Shown here piece by piece: positions 43,409-51,900 of a stretch of DNA of 64,000 nucleotides. A program made the translations under genes and the position numbers. The first letter of the stretch is position 1, and every line of letters begins with the position of its first letter. The notes beneath the pieces are model-generated. The model did not search any database. It was given only the letters and a program-made list of their open reading frames with translations, and had not been told where the DNA came from. Source of the DNA: JAHEEM01 sp036396795 (GTDB lineage: Bacteria > Pseudomonadota > Gammaproteobacteria > Steroidobacterales > Rariloculaceae); assembly GCA_036396795.1 (NCBI GenBank), contig DASWKF010000090.1:62001-126000 (forward strand), read 5' to 3'.

Positions 43409-43422
43409 GCAAACGATTGCAT
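43409..43422. promoter_or_regulatory. LacI/PurR-type operator in front of dctP
   Basis: GCAAACGATTGCAT is an exact 14-nt copy of the site at 49616. The core GCAAnCGnTTGC is a palindrome around CG and resembles the PurR consensus; here the flanking T and A extend the symmetry. The site lies between dctP (minus) and TauE (plus). Because the same string also lies beside lacI, it is likely to be that regulator's operator. A TATACT -10-like box for dctP lies nearer the gene, at 43300-43305, so the precise mechanism is uncertain. Confidence 0.65.
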
Positions 43423-43541
43423 AAACTCGGCGCCTCATGGGCCGTAACGCCGTTTTCGCGATTGAACTTAAGCTGTTCTCGAGCCTCGCCGCGACCGGCG
43501 ACGGAGCATGAAATCGACAGGAACTGGGACGTGCCTGGCGC

Positions 43542-44288
43542 ATGAGCACCGAAGATCTGGTGGTGGTATTCGTCGCGCTGGCGGCGGGTGGATTGACGAA
43601 GGGCCTGACGGGTCTCGGGCTGCCGATGGTCTCGATCCCCATCATGGCGGGCTTCCTCGGCGTCGAGCGCGCGGTGCTGATCCTGATCGTGCCGATCGTG
43701 GTGCTCAACCTTTGGCTGGCTTGGGTCAACCGCGATTGCGTGGTCGACGTGCCGGAGCTGCCACGGCTCTTGATACCCGGGCTACCCGGGGCAGCGCTCG
43801 GCGCCAGCGTGCTCTATCTCGCCTCCGACCGCGTGCTCGCGACGATACTGGCGGTGTGGATCGTCGGTTACCTGCTGTTGCGGCTGCTGCATCCGAATCT
43901 GACCCTGTCGCAGGGCGCGCGCCGCCGGGCGGCGCCGGCGGTGGGTTTCGCCGCGGGCGCGATGCAGGCTGCGACCGGCATCTCGGCGCCGATCGTCGCG
44001 GCTTATGTCGACGCCCTGGGTTTGAGCCCGCGATCCTACGTGTTTGCCGTGGCGGCGATTTTCACCGCGTTGACCGGCGCTCATCTGATCGTGCTGGTGT
44101 CGGTCAGCGCCTATTCGCTACAGCAGCTGCTCGAAAGCACGCTGGCGGTGATCCCGGCGCTGATCTTCATGAGGCCGGGCGTTTGGCTGCGAAGCCTCAT
44201 CGCGCCGTCGGTTTTCACCGGTGTCATTCGCGTGCTGCTGGCGCTCATGGCGTTGCGCTTGCTGTACGGTGCCTGGGTGAGCGCCTAG
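43542..44288 (+). CDS. TauE/SafE-family sulfite/anion exporter
   Basis: A 248-aa membrane protein with about eight helices. The family motif GGLTKGLTGLGLPM occurs in the first helix and a related stretch recurs in the second half (FAAGAMQAATGISAP). TauE/SafE proteins export sulfite, sulfoacetate or other organic anions. It lies divergently from the TRAP dctP gene with the LacI-type operator between them, so it could be part of the same regulon, or export a product of the pathway (inference). Confidence 0.88.
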   Translation: MSTEDLVVVFVALAAGGLTKGLTGLGLPMVSIPIMAGFLGVERAVLILIVPIVVLNLWLAWVNRDCVVDVPELPRLLIPGLPGAALGASVLYLASDRVLATILAVWIVGYLLLRLLHPNLTLSQGARRRAAPAVGFAAGAMQAATGISAPIVAAYVDALGLSPRSYVFAVAAIFTALTGAHLIVLVSVSAYSLQQLLESTLAVIPALIFMRPGVWLRSLIAPSVFTGVIRVLLALMALRLLYGAWVSA

Positions 44289-44341
44289 CGCGGCGCTCGT
44301 GCCTTGAATTACGTTAGAATCGACGCGGAGACATTCGACCG

Positions 44342-44677
44342 ATGCCTACTTACATCTACGAATTCACGCCGCCGCAGGGTGGTGAGCCCGAACGCTTCGA
44401 AGTCACGCAGCGCATGACCGACGCGCCGCTGACCTCGCATCCCCAGACGGGTGTTCCGCTGCGGCGCATCGTCACCGGCGGGCTCGGCATCAAGCCGAAG
44501 CCGATCCGGCGCAGCACCAGGATCGACAAGTCGCTGCCCGCCGCCACGCCTTGCGGCTGCAGCCGCAAGGCGCTCGCGAGCTTCGCCGCCGGGCGGCAGG
44601 CGCAAGCGATGCCGCGGACGGCGAGTCATGCGACGGGCACGGCGTGCCACGCGCCCCGCCATCGATCACGGCATTAA
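44342..44677 (+). CDS. FmdB-like small protein without the zinc cysteines
   Basis: A 111-aa protein that begins MPTYIYEFTPP and continues with FEVTQRMTDAPLTSHP and VPLRRIVTGG, matching the FmdB zinc-ribbon family in layout. The usual CxxC knuckles are absent: the first is replaced by FTPPQGG and the second by HPQTG. A CGC occurs later (TPCGCS). It may have lost metal binding. The C-terminal 40 residues are low-complexity, rich in Ala, His, Arg and Ser. The start is at the family's conserved MPTY, with a GGAG-like site further upstream. Confidence 0.6.
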   Translation: MPTYIYEFTPPQGGEPERFEVTQRMTDAPLTSHPQTGVPLRRIVTGGLGIKPKPIRRSTRIDKSLPAATPCGCSRKALASFAAGRQAQAMPRTASHATGTACHAPRHRSRH

Positions 44678-44700
44678 GAGACTTCGGGAGACTGATCCTC

Positions 44701-45990
44701 ATGGCACCCAAAGACGCAGCTTCGGCCGGCGACCTCGCGCCGAAGTGGAACTGGACGCGCCCGATCGCGTCACCAGGCCGCATGGCGGTCGATTTCGAGG
44801 AGCGTGTCGATTTCGACCGCTTGCGCCGCTACCGGCTCGCCAGATCGCGCGCCGCGATCGCCGAGTCGGGGCTCGGGTCGATGCTGTGCTTCGACAACAA
44901 CAACGTCCGCTACATCACCAGCAGCGTGATCGGCGAGTGGGCCAGGGACAAGATCTGTCGTTACGCTTTGCTGACCGGTAATTCGGAGCCCTATCTCTGG
45001 GATTTCGGCTCCGCGGCGACGCACCATCGGCTGTTTGCGCCGTGGCTTCAGCCCGAGCGCTGCAAGGCAGGCATGTTGGGGTTGCGCGGCGCGGTCGCGC
45101 CGGAAGCGGGCTTGTTCAAGGACGCGGCGCAAGAGATCCATCGATTGCTGAAGCTCGAGGGCGTCGCCGACATGCCCGTGGGCGTCGATATCTGTGAGCT
45201 GCCGATGCTCGAAGCGCTGCAGGCGACGGGGCTTACGGTGCACGACGGGCAGCAGGTCATGCTGGATGCGCGTGAGATCAAGAGCATGGACGAGATCGTG
45301 CTCTTGAACGTGGCCGCGGCCATGGTCGACGGCACCTACCATACGCTCGCGGAGGCGCTCAAGCCGGGCGCGCGCGAAAACGAGCTGGTCGCGCTCGCGA
45401 ACTATCAGCTCTACGAGGCGGGCTCCGACGACGTCGAGGCGATCAACGCGGTGTCGGGTGAGCGCTGCAGCCCGCATCCGCACAATTTCACCGACCGTAT
45501 GTACCGGCCCGGCGATCAGGCCTTTTTCGACGTGATCCAGTCCTACATGGGGTACCGAACCTGTTACTACCGCACCTTGAACGTCGGCTCGGCGACGCCG
45601 GCACAGCGTGACGCCTACCGGCGCGCGCGGGAGTGGATCGACGTCGCGATCGAGCTCGTCAGGCCCGGCATGACGACCGACAGGATCGCGGAACGCTGGC
45701 CGGAGGCCCGCGAGTTCGGCTTCGCCAACGAGATGGAGGCCTTCGGGCTGCAATTCGGCCACGGCTTGGGCTTAGCCTTGCACGAGCGGCCGATCATCAG
45801 CCGCCTGGTATCGCTCGACAATCCCTTCGAGATCAAGGAGGGTATGGTCTTCGCGCTGGAGACCTACTGCCCGGCTGCCGACGGCAACGGCGCCGCGCGA
45901 ATCGAGGAAGAAGTCGTCGTGACGCCGGACGGCTGTCGCGTCATCACGTTGTTCCCGGCGCAGGAACTATTCATCGCAAACGAGTATTAG
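44701..45990 (+). CDS. M24 (creatinase/aminopeptidase P-fold) enzyme with altered metal site
   Basis: A 429-aa protein with the two-domain creatinase/prolidase architecture. In the catalytic half, the ligands are only partly preserved: the first Asp (FFDVIQ), the His in FGHGLGL and two Glu (FALETY and IEEEVVV) are present, but the second Asp, 11 residues after the first, is replaced by Cys (YRTCYYRT). Proteins with such changes include creatinase-like hydrolases and lyases, so it is unlikely to be an ordinary Xaa-Pro peptidase. It is the first of three same-strand genes (with the E1-alpha and aldehyde dehydrogenase) in the probable LacI-controlled region. Confidence 0.8.
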   Translation: MAPKDAASAGDLAPKWNWTRPIASPGRMAVDFEERVDFDRLRRYRLARSRAAIAESGLGSMLCFDNNNVRYITSSVIGEWARDKICRYALLTGNSEPYLWDFGSAATHHRLFAPWLQPERCKAGMLGLRGAVAPEAGLFKDAAQEIHRLLKLEGVADMPVGVDICELPMLEALQATGLTVHDGQQVMLDAREIKSMDEIVLLNVAAAMVDGTYHTLAEALKPGARENELVALANYQLYEAGSDDVEAINAVSGERCSPHPHNFTDRMYRPGDQAFFDVIQSYMGYRTCYYRTLNVGSATPAQRDAYRRAREWIDVAIELVRPGMTTDRIAERWPEAREFGFANEMEAFGLQFGHGLGLALHERPIISRLVSLDNPFEIKEGMVFALETYCPAADGNGAARIEEEVVVTPDGCRVITLFPAQELFIANEY

Positions 45991-46008
45991 AAAGATAGGG
46001 TATCGAGC

Positions 46009-47043
46009 GTGGAAAGCGAATTCCTGACGCGGACGGTTCCCGGAGCGATGCGGGACTTCACCGAGATCGACGACGAGCTGCGTCTGCGGCTGTTCGGCAT
46101 GATGGTTCGCGCGCGCCTGATGGAGCAGCGCGCGTACGATCTGTTCATGCAGAACCTCGTCAAGGGAACGAGCCATCTGGCCTTGGGCCAGGAGGCCGTC
46201 GCCGCGGGATTCGCCGCCGCGATGCGCATGGACGATTACAGCTTTTGCACCTATCGGGGGCACAACCACACCTTGCTGCGGGGCGCCTCGATGGCGGGCG
46301 TGCTCGGCGAGCTCATGGGCCGGACTTGCGGGCTGATGCGCGGCAAGGGCGGCTCGATGCACCTCACTAGCGTCGAGCACGGCGCGATGGGCTCGTACGC
46401 GATCATCGGAGCGCATCTGCCGATCGCCGCCGGCGCGGCATGGTCGGCGCAATACCGCGGCAGCGGTCAGGTCGCCGTGTGCTTCTTCGGCGACGGCACG
46501 ACCAACATCGGCGCATTTCACGAGGCCCTCAACTTGGCCGTGGTCTGGAAGCTGCCGGTAGTCTTCGTTTGCGAAAACAATATGTACATGGAATACACCG
46601 CGATCAGCGACGTGACCGCGGTCGAGCATCCGGCCGCCGATAGGGCCAGCGCCTACGGCCTGGATCCCATGCTCATCGACGGCAACGACGTCGAGCTCGT
46701 CTACGAGACCGCGGCCGAGGTGCTCGAGCGCGCCCGCACGGGCGGCGGCCCGAGCCTGGTCGAGGCGAAGACCTACCGTCACGGCGGCCACTCACGCGCG
46801 GATCCCGGCAAGTACCGCCCCGATGCGGAGGTCAAGGCGTGGCTTGAGCGCGACCCGGTGCCGCGTTATCGTCAGCGCCTTTTGAGAATCGGCATCGAGG
46901 AAGCGCGCCTCAGCGAGATCGAGGCGGCGGGCGAGGCCGAGGTCGAGCAGGCTACGCAGATCGCGCGGGCCTCGCCCACCGCCGACGTCGCCACGGCGGA
47001 GCGCGACGTGTTCGCGGACGGCGGGTCCGCGTGGCGAAACTAG
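46009..47043 (+). CDS. thiamine-dependent dehydrogenase E1 alpha subunit (orphan)
   Basis: A 344-aa protein of the pyruvate/acetoin dehydrogenase E1-alpha family. The thiamine diphosphate motif is GDGTTNIGAFHEALNLA; RGHNHTLLRG and RGKGGSMHL are also typical, as is the YRHGGHSRADPGKYR phosphorylation-loop region. It normally works with an E1-beta subunit and an E2 core, but no beta gene follows; an aldehyde dehydrogenase gene starts 12 bp later. Its partner must be elsewhere or it may have a different role. The GTG start follows an AGGG-like site. Confidence 0.88.
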   Translation: MESEFLTRTVPGAMRDFTEIDDELRLRLFGMMVRARLMEQRAYDLFMQNLVKGTSHLALGQEAVAAGFAAAMRMDDYSFCTYRGHNHTLLRGASMAGVLGELMGRTCGLMRGKGGSMHLTSVEHGAMGSYAIIGAHLPIAAGAAWSAQYRGSGQVAVCFFGDGTTNIGAFHEALNLAVVWKLPVVFVCENNMYMEYTAISDVTAVEHPAADRASAYGLDPMLIDGNDVELVYETAAEVLERARTGGGPSLVEAKTYRHGGHSRADPGKYRPDAEVKAWLERDPVPRYRQRLLRIGIEEARLSEIEAAGEAEVEQATQIARASPTADVATAERDVFADGGSAWRN

Positions 47044-47055
47044 CAAAGAGCTTCT

Positions 47056-48483
47056 ATGCAGACTGAATTATTTATTGGCGGCCGGTGGCGCCCGTCCGCG
47101 GACAAGAGCACGTTCCCGGTCACCGATCCGGCGACCGAGGAGATCATCGCCGAGGTGGCGAGCGCCACGGTCGACGATGCCCTCGAAGCCGTCGAGGTCG
47201 CCCACGCCGCGGGCCGGGCCTGGGCCAAGCGGGCGCCGCGGGATCGGGCGGAGGTGCTGCGCCGCGCCTGGGAACTATTGAGCCGACGCCAGGCCGAGAT
47301 CACCGAATGCATCACCCGCGAGAACGGCAAAGCCATGCGCGACGCGCGGGGTGAAACCGCGTACGCGCTGGAGTTCTTTCGCTGGTATGCCGAGGAGGCC
47401 GTGCGCAACTACGGCGAGCTGTTGACGGCGCCGAGCGGCGACAAGCGCATCGTCGTTCTGCAACAGCCGATCGGCGTCAGCGTGCTGGTGACGCCGTGGA
47501 ACTTCCCCGCGGCGATGGCGACGCGCAAGATCGCGCCGGCGCTCGCGGCGGGTTGTCCGGTCATTCTGAAGCCCGCGTCCGACACGCCGCTGACTGCGCT
47601 CTTGATCGCCGACGTTCTCAAGGAGGCCGGCGTTCCCGACGGCGTCGTCAACGTGCTGCCGTCGCGCAGCTCGGGGAAGATCGTCGGCGCGATGCTGCAT
47701 CATCCGCTGGTCCGCAAGCTTTCGTTCACCGGCTCGACCGAAGTCGGCCGCGTGCTTCTCAGAGCAGCGGCCGATTGCGTCGTCAGCACCTCGATGGAGC
47801 TCGGCGGCAATGCGCCCTTCCTGGTTTTCGACGATGCCGACATCGATGCCGCGGTCGCCGGAGCGATGGTCGCGAAGATGCGAAACGGCGGCGAGGCGTG
47901 CACCGCCGCGAATCGCTTCTACGTGCACGAGCGCGTGCAGCAGGAGTTCACCGAGAAGTTCTCGGCGGCGATGAAAAGGTTGCGCATCGGGTCGGGGCTG
48001 GATCCGGAAGTCGAGCTCGGACCGATGGTGAACAAACGAGCGATCGAGGACATCGACCGGCTGGTGCAGGACGCCGCAGGCCGTGGCTCGGAGGTCGTCA
48101 CGGGCGGCGCGCCGCTGGCGCGGACCGGATTCTTCTACCCGCCGACGGTGCTGAGCTGCGTGCCCAAGGAAGCGACGATACTCAAGAACGAGATCTTCGG
48201 GCCCGTCGCGCCGATCGTGGCCTTCAGCGACGACGACGAGGCGATCACGGCGGCAAACGACACCGAATACGGCCTCATCGCGTATCTGTTCACGGGCAAC
48301 CTGTCTCGCGGCATGCGGGTCGCCGAGCGGCTCGAGTCCGGCATGGTCGGCGTCAACCGCGGCCTGGTCTCCGATCCCGCCGCGCCTTTCGGCGGCGTGA
48401 AGCAGAGCGGCCTCGGCCGCGAAGGCTCGCACGACGGCATGATGGAATACATGGAGAAGAAATACATCGGCGTCGAGTGGTAG
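47056..48483 (+). CDS. NAD(P)-dependent aldehyde dehydrogenase (succinate-semialdehyde type)
   Basis: A 475-aa aldehyde dehydrogenase. The catalytic Cys is C282 in GGEACTAANR and the general-base Glu is in MELGGNAP; the NAD-binding region includes TPWNFPAAM and FTGSTEVG. The C-terminal GVNRGLVSDPAAPFGGVKQSGLGREG is characteristic of succinate-semialdehyde dehydrogenases (GabD-like), though related enzymes oxidise other semialdehydes. It lies 12 bp downstream of the E1-alpha gene and close to a hydroxyacid dehydrogenase gene, which suggests a semialdehyde intermediate. Confidence 0.9.
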   Translation: MQTELFIGGRWRPSADKSTFPVTDPATEEIIAEVASATVDDALEAVEVAHAAGRAWAKRAPRDRAEVLRRAWELLSRRQAEITECITRENGKAMRDARGETAYALEFFRWYAEEAVRNYGELLTAPSGDKRIVVLQQPIGVSVLVTPWNFPAAMATRKIAPALAAGCPVILKPASDTPLTALLIADVLKEAGVPDGVVNVLPSRSSGKIVGAMLHHPLVRKLSFTGSTEVGRVLLRAAADCVVSTSMELGGNAPFLVFDDADIDAAVAGAMVAKMRNGGEACTAANRFYVHERVQQEFTEKFSAAMKRLRIGSGLDPEVELGPMVNKRAIEDIDRLVQDAAGRGSEVVTGGAPLARTGFFYPPTVLSCVPKEATILKNEIFGPVAPIVAFSDDDEAITAANDTEYGLIAYLFTGNLSRGMRVAERLESGMVGVNRGLVSDPAAPFGGVKQSGLGREGSHDGMMEYMEKKYIGVEW

Positions 48484-48498
48484 GCGCGGGCTCGCTCG

Positions 48499-49527
48499 TC
48501 ACGCCCTCGGCGCCCGTGTCGTCGAGCCTCGGATGATCAGGCGCGGCTCCAGCCGCACGAGCTTCGCGGGCGCGGAGGGGTCAGCGATTCTCTCCAGCAG
48601 CAGCCGCGCGGCCTGAACGCCGAGCTCGTCCTGGGGGATGTGCAGCGTCGTCAGCGGCGGATCGAAGCGATCGGCATAGGGCATGTCGTTGAATCCCGTG
48701 ACCGATACGTCCTCCGGGCAGCGCAAGCCCCGGCGCTTGAGCGCGTCATAGCAGCCGAGCGCCAACAGATCATTCGCCGTCAACACCGCCGAGAACACGC
48801 CGCCGCTGTCGAGCAGCCGTCGGAGCGCCGCTTCGCCCGCCGCCGCCGTAAACGCGTTCGCGTTGACCGCCAGCCGCCGTTCCACGTCGAGACCGAGCTC
48901 TCTCGCCCGTTTGAGAAACGCGCGGTGGCGGACGTAACCGGTCGAGGTCGTTCGCGGTCCGCCGACGTAGGCAATCCGCCGATGCCCGAGCTGGGCGAGA
49001 TGCTGCAGGGCAAGCTCGATGCCGAGCTCGTCGTCGTTGACGACTGCGGAAACGTTGTGCCGCGAAACCGTGCGATTGACGAGCACCAGCGGGATGCCCT
49101 GATCGACACAGGCGTCGACGCCGGGGTCTTTGCGTGTGGCGCTCGCGAGGATCAAACCGTCGACGTGCCGGGCGCTCATGTTCTCGATGATCGTGCGCTC
49201 GCTCCGCTGCCGACCGCCGGAATCGGCGAGTATCGCGATGTACCCTTGGCGGTCGAGCGTTCGCTCGGCGCTGCGGACGATCGGCGGGAACACGGGATTG
49301 GTGAGATCGGGAATGACGATGCCGACCGTGTAGGTCTTGCGGGTGCGCAGGCCCGAAGCGAGAGGATTGCGCCGATAGCCGAGCTCGTCGGCTATGCTCA
49401 TGACTCTTTCGGCCAAGGCCGCCGATACCATCGATCTGGTCGCAGGATTCAGCACCCGAGAGACCGTCGAAGGATGCACGCCCGCGCGCTTAGCGACGTC
49501 TTTGATGTTTGAATCGTTTTTCGCCAT
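48499..49527 (-). CDS. LacI family transcriptional regulator
   Basis: A 342-aa regulator with a classical LacI helix-turn-helix (NIKDVAKRAGVHPSTVSRVLN) and hinge (NPLASGLRTRK), then the periplasmic-binding-like effector domain (VGIVIPDLTNPVF ... VTGFNDMPYADRFDPPLTTLHIPQ). The start MAKNDSN is favoured; a GTG eight codons earlier adds residues not seen in family members. It is convergent with the aldehyde dehydrogenase gene and divergent from the hydroxyacid dehydrogenase gene; the operator at 49616 lies between them. It probably represses the catabolic genes until an effector is present. Confidence 0.93.
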   Translation of the reverse strand: MAKNDSNIKDVAKRAGVHPSTVSRVLNPATRSMVSAALAERVMSIADELGYRRNPLASGLRTRKTYTVGIVIPDLTNPVFPPIVRSAERTLDRQGYIAILADSGGRQRSERTIIENMSARHVDGLILASATRKDPGVDACVDQGIPLVLVNRTVSRHNVSAVVNDDELGIELALQHLAQLGHRRIAYVGGPRTTSTGYVRHRAFLKRARELGLDVERRLAVNANAFTAAAGEAALRRLLDSGGVFSAVLTANDLLALGCYDALKRRGLRCPEDVSVTGFNDMPYADRFDPPLTTLHIPQDELGVQAARLLLERIADPSAPAKLVRLEPRLIIRGSTTRAPRA

Positions 49528-49586
49528 GCTATTTGCCGTTGTTTGCAGCACGGATTATGGCGCATTAGGGCCGCGGCTTGGCGGTT

Positions 49587-49596
49587 GCAAACGACC
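49587..49596. promoter_or_regulatory. half-site of the LacI-type operator
   Basis: GCAAACGACC repeats the left arm of the operator at 49616, which starts 29 bp downstream, and lies nearer to lacI. A further GCAAAC, read on the minus strand, lies at about 49545. The half-sites might permit extra contacts or autoregulation, but a single arm is weak evidence. Confidence 0.35.
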
Positions 49597-49615
49597 GAGG
49601 CCGAAGGTAGCGTAC

Positions 49616-49629
49616 GCAAACGATTGCAT
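49616..49629. promoter_or_regulatory. LacI/PurR-type operator between lacI and the hydroxyacid dehydrogenase
   Basis: GCAAACGATTGCAT, preceded by AC, matches the PurR-type consensus ACGCAAACG and is identical over 14 nt to the site at 43409. It is 31 bp upstream of the GTG at 49661 and about 90 bp from lacI, so it is well placed to repress both divergent genes. Confidence 0.7.
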
Positions 49630-49660
49630 CCCATTAAAACAAGCATTTGGAGCAAGCTTC

Positions 49661-50599
49661 GTGGCAACACCCCAAGCACAGCTAAGCGGCCTGACGGTCG
49701 GTTGGATCGGCGCCGGCCGCATGGGTTTCTCGATGGCGAAACGCCTGCTGGACGCGGGCTGCGACGTCTCTATTTATAACCGCACGCGCAGCAAGGCCGA
49801 GCCGCTCGCGGCCTCGGGCGGCAAGATCGTCGATATTCCGAAGGACCTCGCCGACCGCGATATCGTTTTCACGATGGTATCCGCCTCGGCGGACTTGATC
49901 GCAGTGACGTCCGGTGACAACGGCGTGTTTACCGCCGAGAAAAAACCGCGCTTGCTGATCGATTGCTCCAGCGTTTCCGAGGAGGCCTCGGCGCAGGTTC
50001 GCGCGCAAGCGGCGAAGCTCGGCGTGCAAATGCTGGCGGCACCCGTAAGCGGCAACGCCAAAGTCGTCAAAGCCGGCAAGCTGACGATCGTCGCCTCGGG
50101 ACCGAAGCCGGCGTTCGACATGGCGGAGCCGTATCTCGCCGCGGTCGGCCGCGGAGTGACCTACGTCGGCGAAGGCGAGCTCGCGCGCATGGTCAAGATC
50201 TGCCACAACCTGTTGCTCGGCGTCGTCACGCAATGTCTCGCCGAGATCGTCGTGCTTGCGGAGAAGGGCGGCGTGCCGCGCCATGCGACGCTGGATTTCA
50301 TCAACAACAGCGTCATGGGCTCGATGTTCTCGAGGTACAAGACGCCGGCCTTCGTCACGCTCGATTTGACGCCGACGTTCACGCCGGTGCTGCTGCGCAA
50401 GGATCTCGATCTCGGCCTCAAGGCCGGCAAAGCGCTCGGTGTGCCCCTGCCTGTCACGGAGCTGACCCGGGCGCTAGTGCAAAGAGCCATCGATGCGGGC
50501 CAGACCGACTGCGACTTCGCCGTGCTGCTGCTCGAGCAGGCCAAGGCAGCCGGCATGACGCTTACGCCCGAGGACGTCGAGGTCGGCACGGGCTTATGA
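49661..50599 (+). CDS. NAD(P)-dependent beta-hydroxyacid dehydrogenase
   Basis: A 312-aa enzyme of the 3-hydroxyisobutyrate dehydrogenase / tartronate semialdehyde reductase family. The dinucleotide motif is VGWIGAGRMGFSMAKRL; APVSGNAKVVKAGKLTI is the substrate-binding motif, and MVKICHNLLLG contains the catalytic Lys. Members interconvert beta-hydroxyacids and semialdehydes. The GTG start follows GGAG at good spacing and is just after the LacI-type operator. Its stop overlaps the Nramp start (ATGA), so the two are co-translated. Confidence 0.9.
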   Translation: MATPQAQLSGLTVGWIGAGRMGFSMAKRLLDAGCDVSIYNRTRSKAEPLAASGGKIVDIPKDLADRDIVFTMVSASADLIAVTSGDNGVFTAEKKPRLLIDCSSVSEEASAQVRAQAAKLGVQMLAAPVSGNAKVVKAGKLTIVASGPKPAFDMAEPYLAAVGRGVTYVGEGELARMVKICHNLLLGVVTQCLAEIVVLAEKGGVPRHATLDFINNSVMGSMFSRYKTPAFVTLDLTPTFTPVLLRKDLDLGLKAGKALGVPLPVTELTRALVQRAIDAGQTDCDFAVLLLEQAKAAGMTLTPEDVEVGTGL

Positions 50600-51870
50600 G
50601 CGCCAAGGCCGAGCCCAAGCCGCGGCTCGGCATGGTCGCCGTGGCAGGCCCGGGGCTGTTGCTCGCCGCGACCGGCGTCGGCGGCGGCGACCTCGCCACC
50701 GGCAGCATCGTCGGCAGCCTGCTTGGCACCGCGGTGCTCTGGGCGGTCGTCGTCGGTGCATTCCTCAAATACGTCGTCACCGAAGGCCTCGCGCGCTGGC
50801 AGCTCGCCACCGGGGAGACCTTCCTCGAAGGCGTCGTGCACCGCCTCGGCCCCGCCGTGATCGTCGTGTTTCTGCCGTTCCTGCTGCTGTGGTCGTTCTT
50901 CGTCGGCTCGGCGCAGATGAGCGCCTGCGGCATTGCGCTGCACGCGATTTTCCCGTTCTTCGAGACCCCCGAGCGCGGTAAGATCGTGTTCGGCATGGCC
51001 TCGAGCCTCGTCGGCATCGGCCTCGTGCTCAAGGGCGGTTATCGGCTGTTCGAGCAGGTGATGCGCGTGTGCATCGGCATCATGTTCGTGACCGTCGTGC
51101 TCACGGCCGTGATGCTCTGGCCCGGCACGGGCGAAGTGCTCGCGGGTCTGTTCGTTCCACGCATCCCGGACGCGGGCGGCACCGGGCTCATCTGGACCAT
51201 CGCTCTGATCGGCGGTATCGGCGGCACCTTGACGGTGCTCAGCTACGGCTACTGGCTGCGCGAGGAAGGGCGCTCCAACCCTGAGGATCTTTGGATCTGC
51301 CGCATCGATCTCGGCGCGGGCTACACGATGACCGCGGTGTTCGGCATTGGGATGATCATCGTCGGCAGCACGATCGAGGTGTCGGGGCAGGGCACGACGT
51401 TGCTCGTGACGCTGTCCGACCGCCTCGGCGAGCTCATCGGGCCGGTGGGCAAATGGCTGTTCCTGCTCGGCGCCTGGGGCGCCGTGTTCAGCAGCCTGCT
51501 CGGCGTCTGGCAATCGGTGCCGTATCTATTCGCCGACTGCTGGGGGCTGCTCCGTCAGCGCGCGCACCACGCTGAGCTCGAGCCGATCGCCGTGGACACG
51601 CGCGCGCTGCCGTACCGGATCTATCTCGCCGTGCTCGGCATCGTGCCGATGATCGGGCTCTTCTGGGGCTTCCGCGACGTGCAGCGGCTCTACACGGTCA
51701 CCGGCGCGCTGTTCTTCCCGTTTCTCGCGCTGGCGCTCTTGATCATGACCGGTCGCGCGGCCTGGATCGGCGCGGCCTTCAAGACCCGGCCCGCGGGCTT
51801 GGTCACGCTGATCGCGATTTTGGCGTTCTTCTGCTGGGTGGGGCTGCTCGAGGCCATGGGGCGGATCTGA
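50596..51870 (+). CDS. atypical Nramp-family transporter
   Basis: A 424-aa membrane protein with about eleven helices in the Nramp order. The opening motif is VAGPGLLLAATGVGGGDLATGS: the canonical DPGN of helix 1 is replaced by GGGD. The MPH motif of helix 6 that binds the metal is not visible either (TVLSYGYWLREEG occupies the region). It may therefore transport something other than Mn/Fe, for instance Mg-like ions or an organic compound. It overlaps the upstream dehydrogenase gene and lies in the presumed LacI regulon. Confidence 0.82.
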   Translation: MSAKAEPKPRLGMVAVAGPGLLLAATGVGGGDLATGSIVGSLLGTAVLWAVVVGAFLKYVVTEGLARWQLATGETFLEGVVHRLGPAVIVVFLPFLLLWSFFVGSAQMSACGIALHAIFPFFETPERGKIVFGMASSLVGIGLVLKGGYRLFEQVMRVCIGIMFVTVVLTAVMLWPGTGEVLAGLFVPRIPDAGGTGLIWTIALIGGIGGTLTVLSYGYWLREEGRSNPEDLWICRIDLGAGYTMTAVFGIGMIIVGSTIEVSGQGTTLLVTLSDRLGELIGPVGKWLFLLGAWGAVFSSLLGVWQSVPYLFADCWGLLRQRAHHAELEPIAVDTRALPYRIYLAVLGIVPMIGLFWGFRDVQRLYTVTGALFFPFLALALLIMTGRAAWIGAAFKTRPAGLVTLIAILAFFCWVGLLEAMGRI

Positions 51871-51900
51871 GCCAAGCTTGTCGACGCAAGGAATGCCGTG

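Noticed and set aside
44701..45990. Assignment of the M24-fold enzyme as the DMSP lyase DddP
   Set aside because: DddP is an M24-fold lyase, but its extra ligand pattern is not clearly present and no DMSP genes lie nearby; the name would be a guess.
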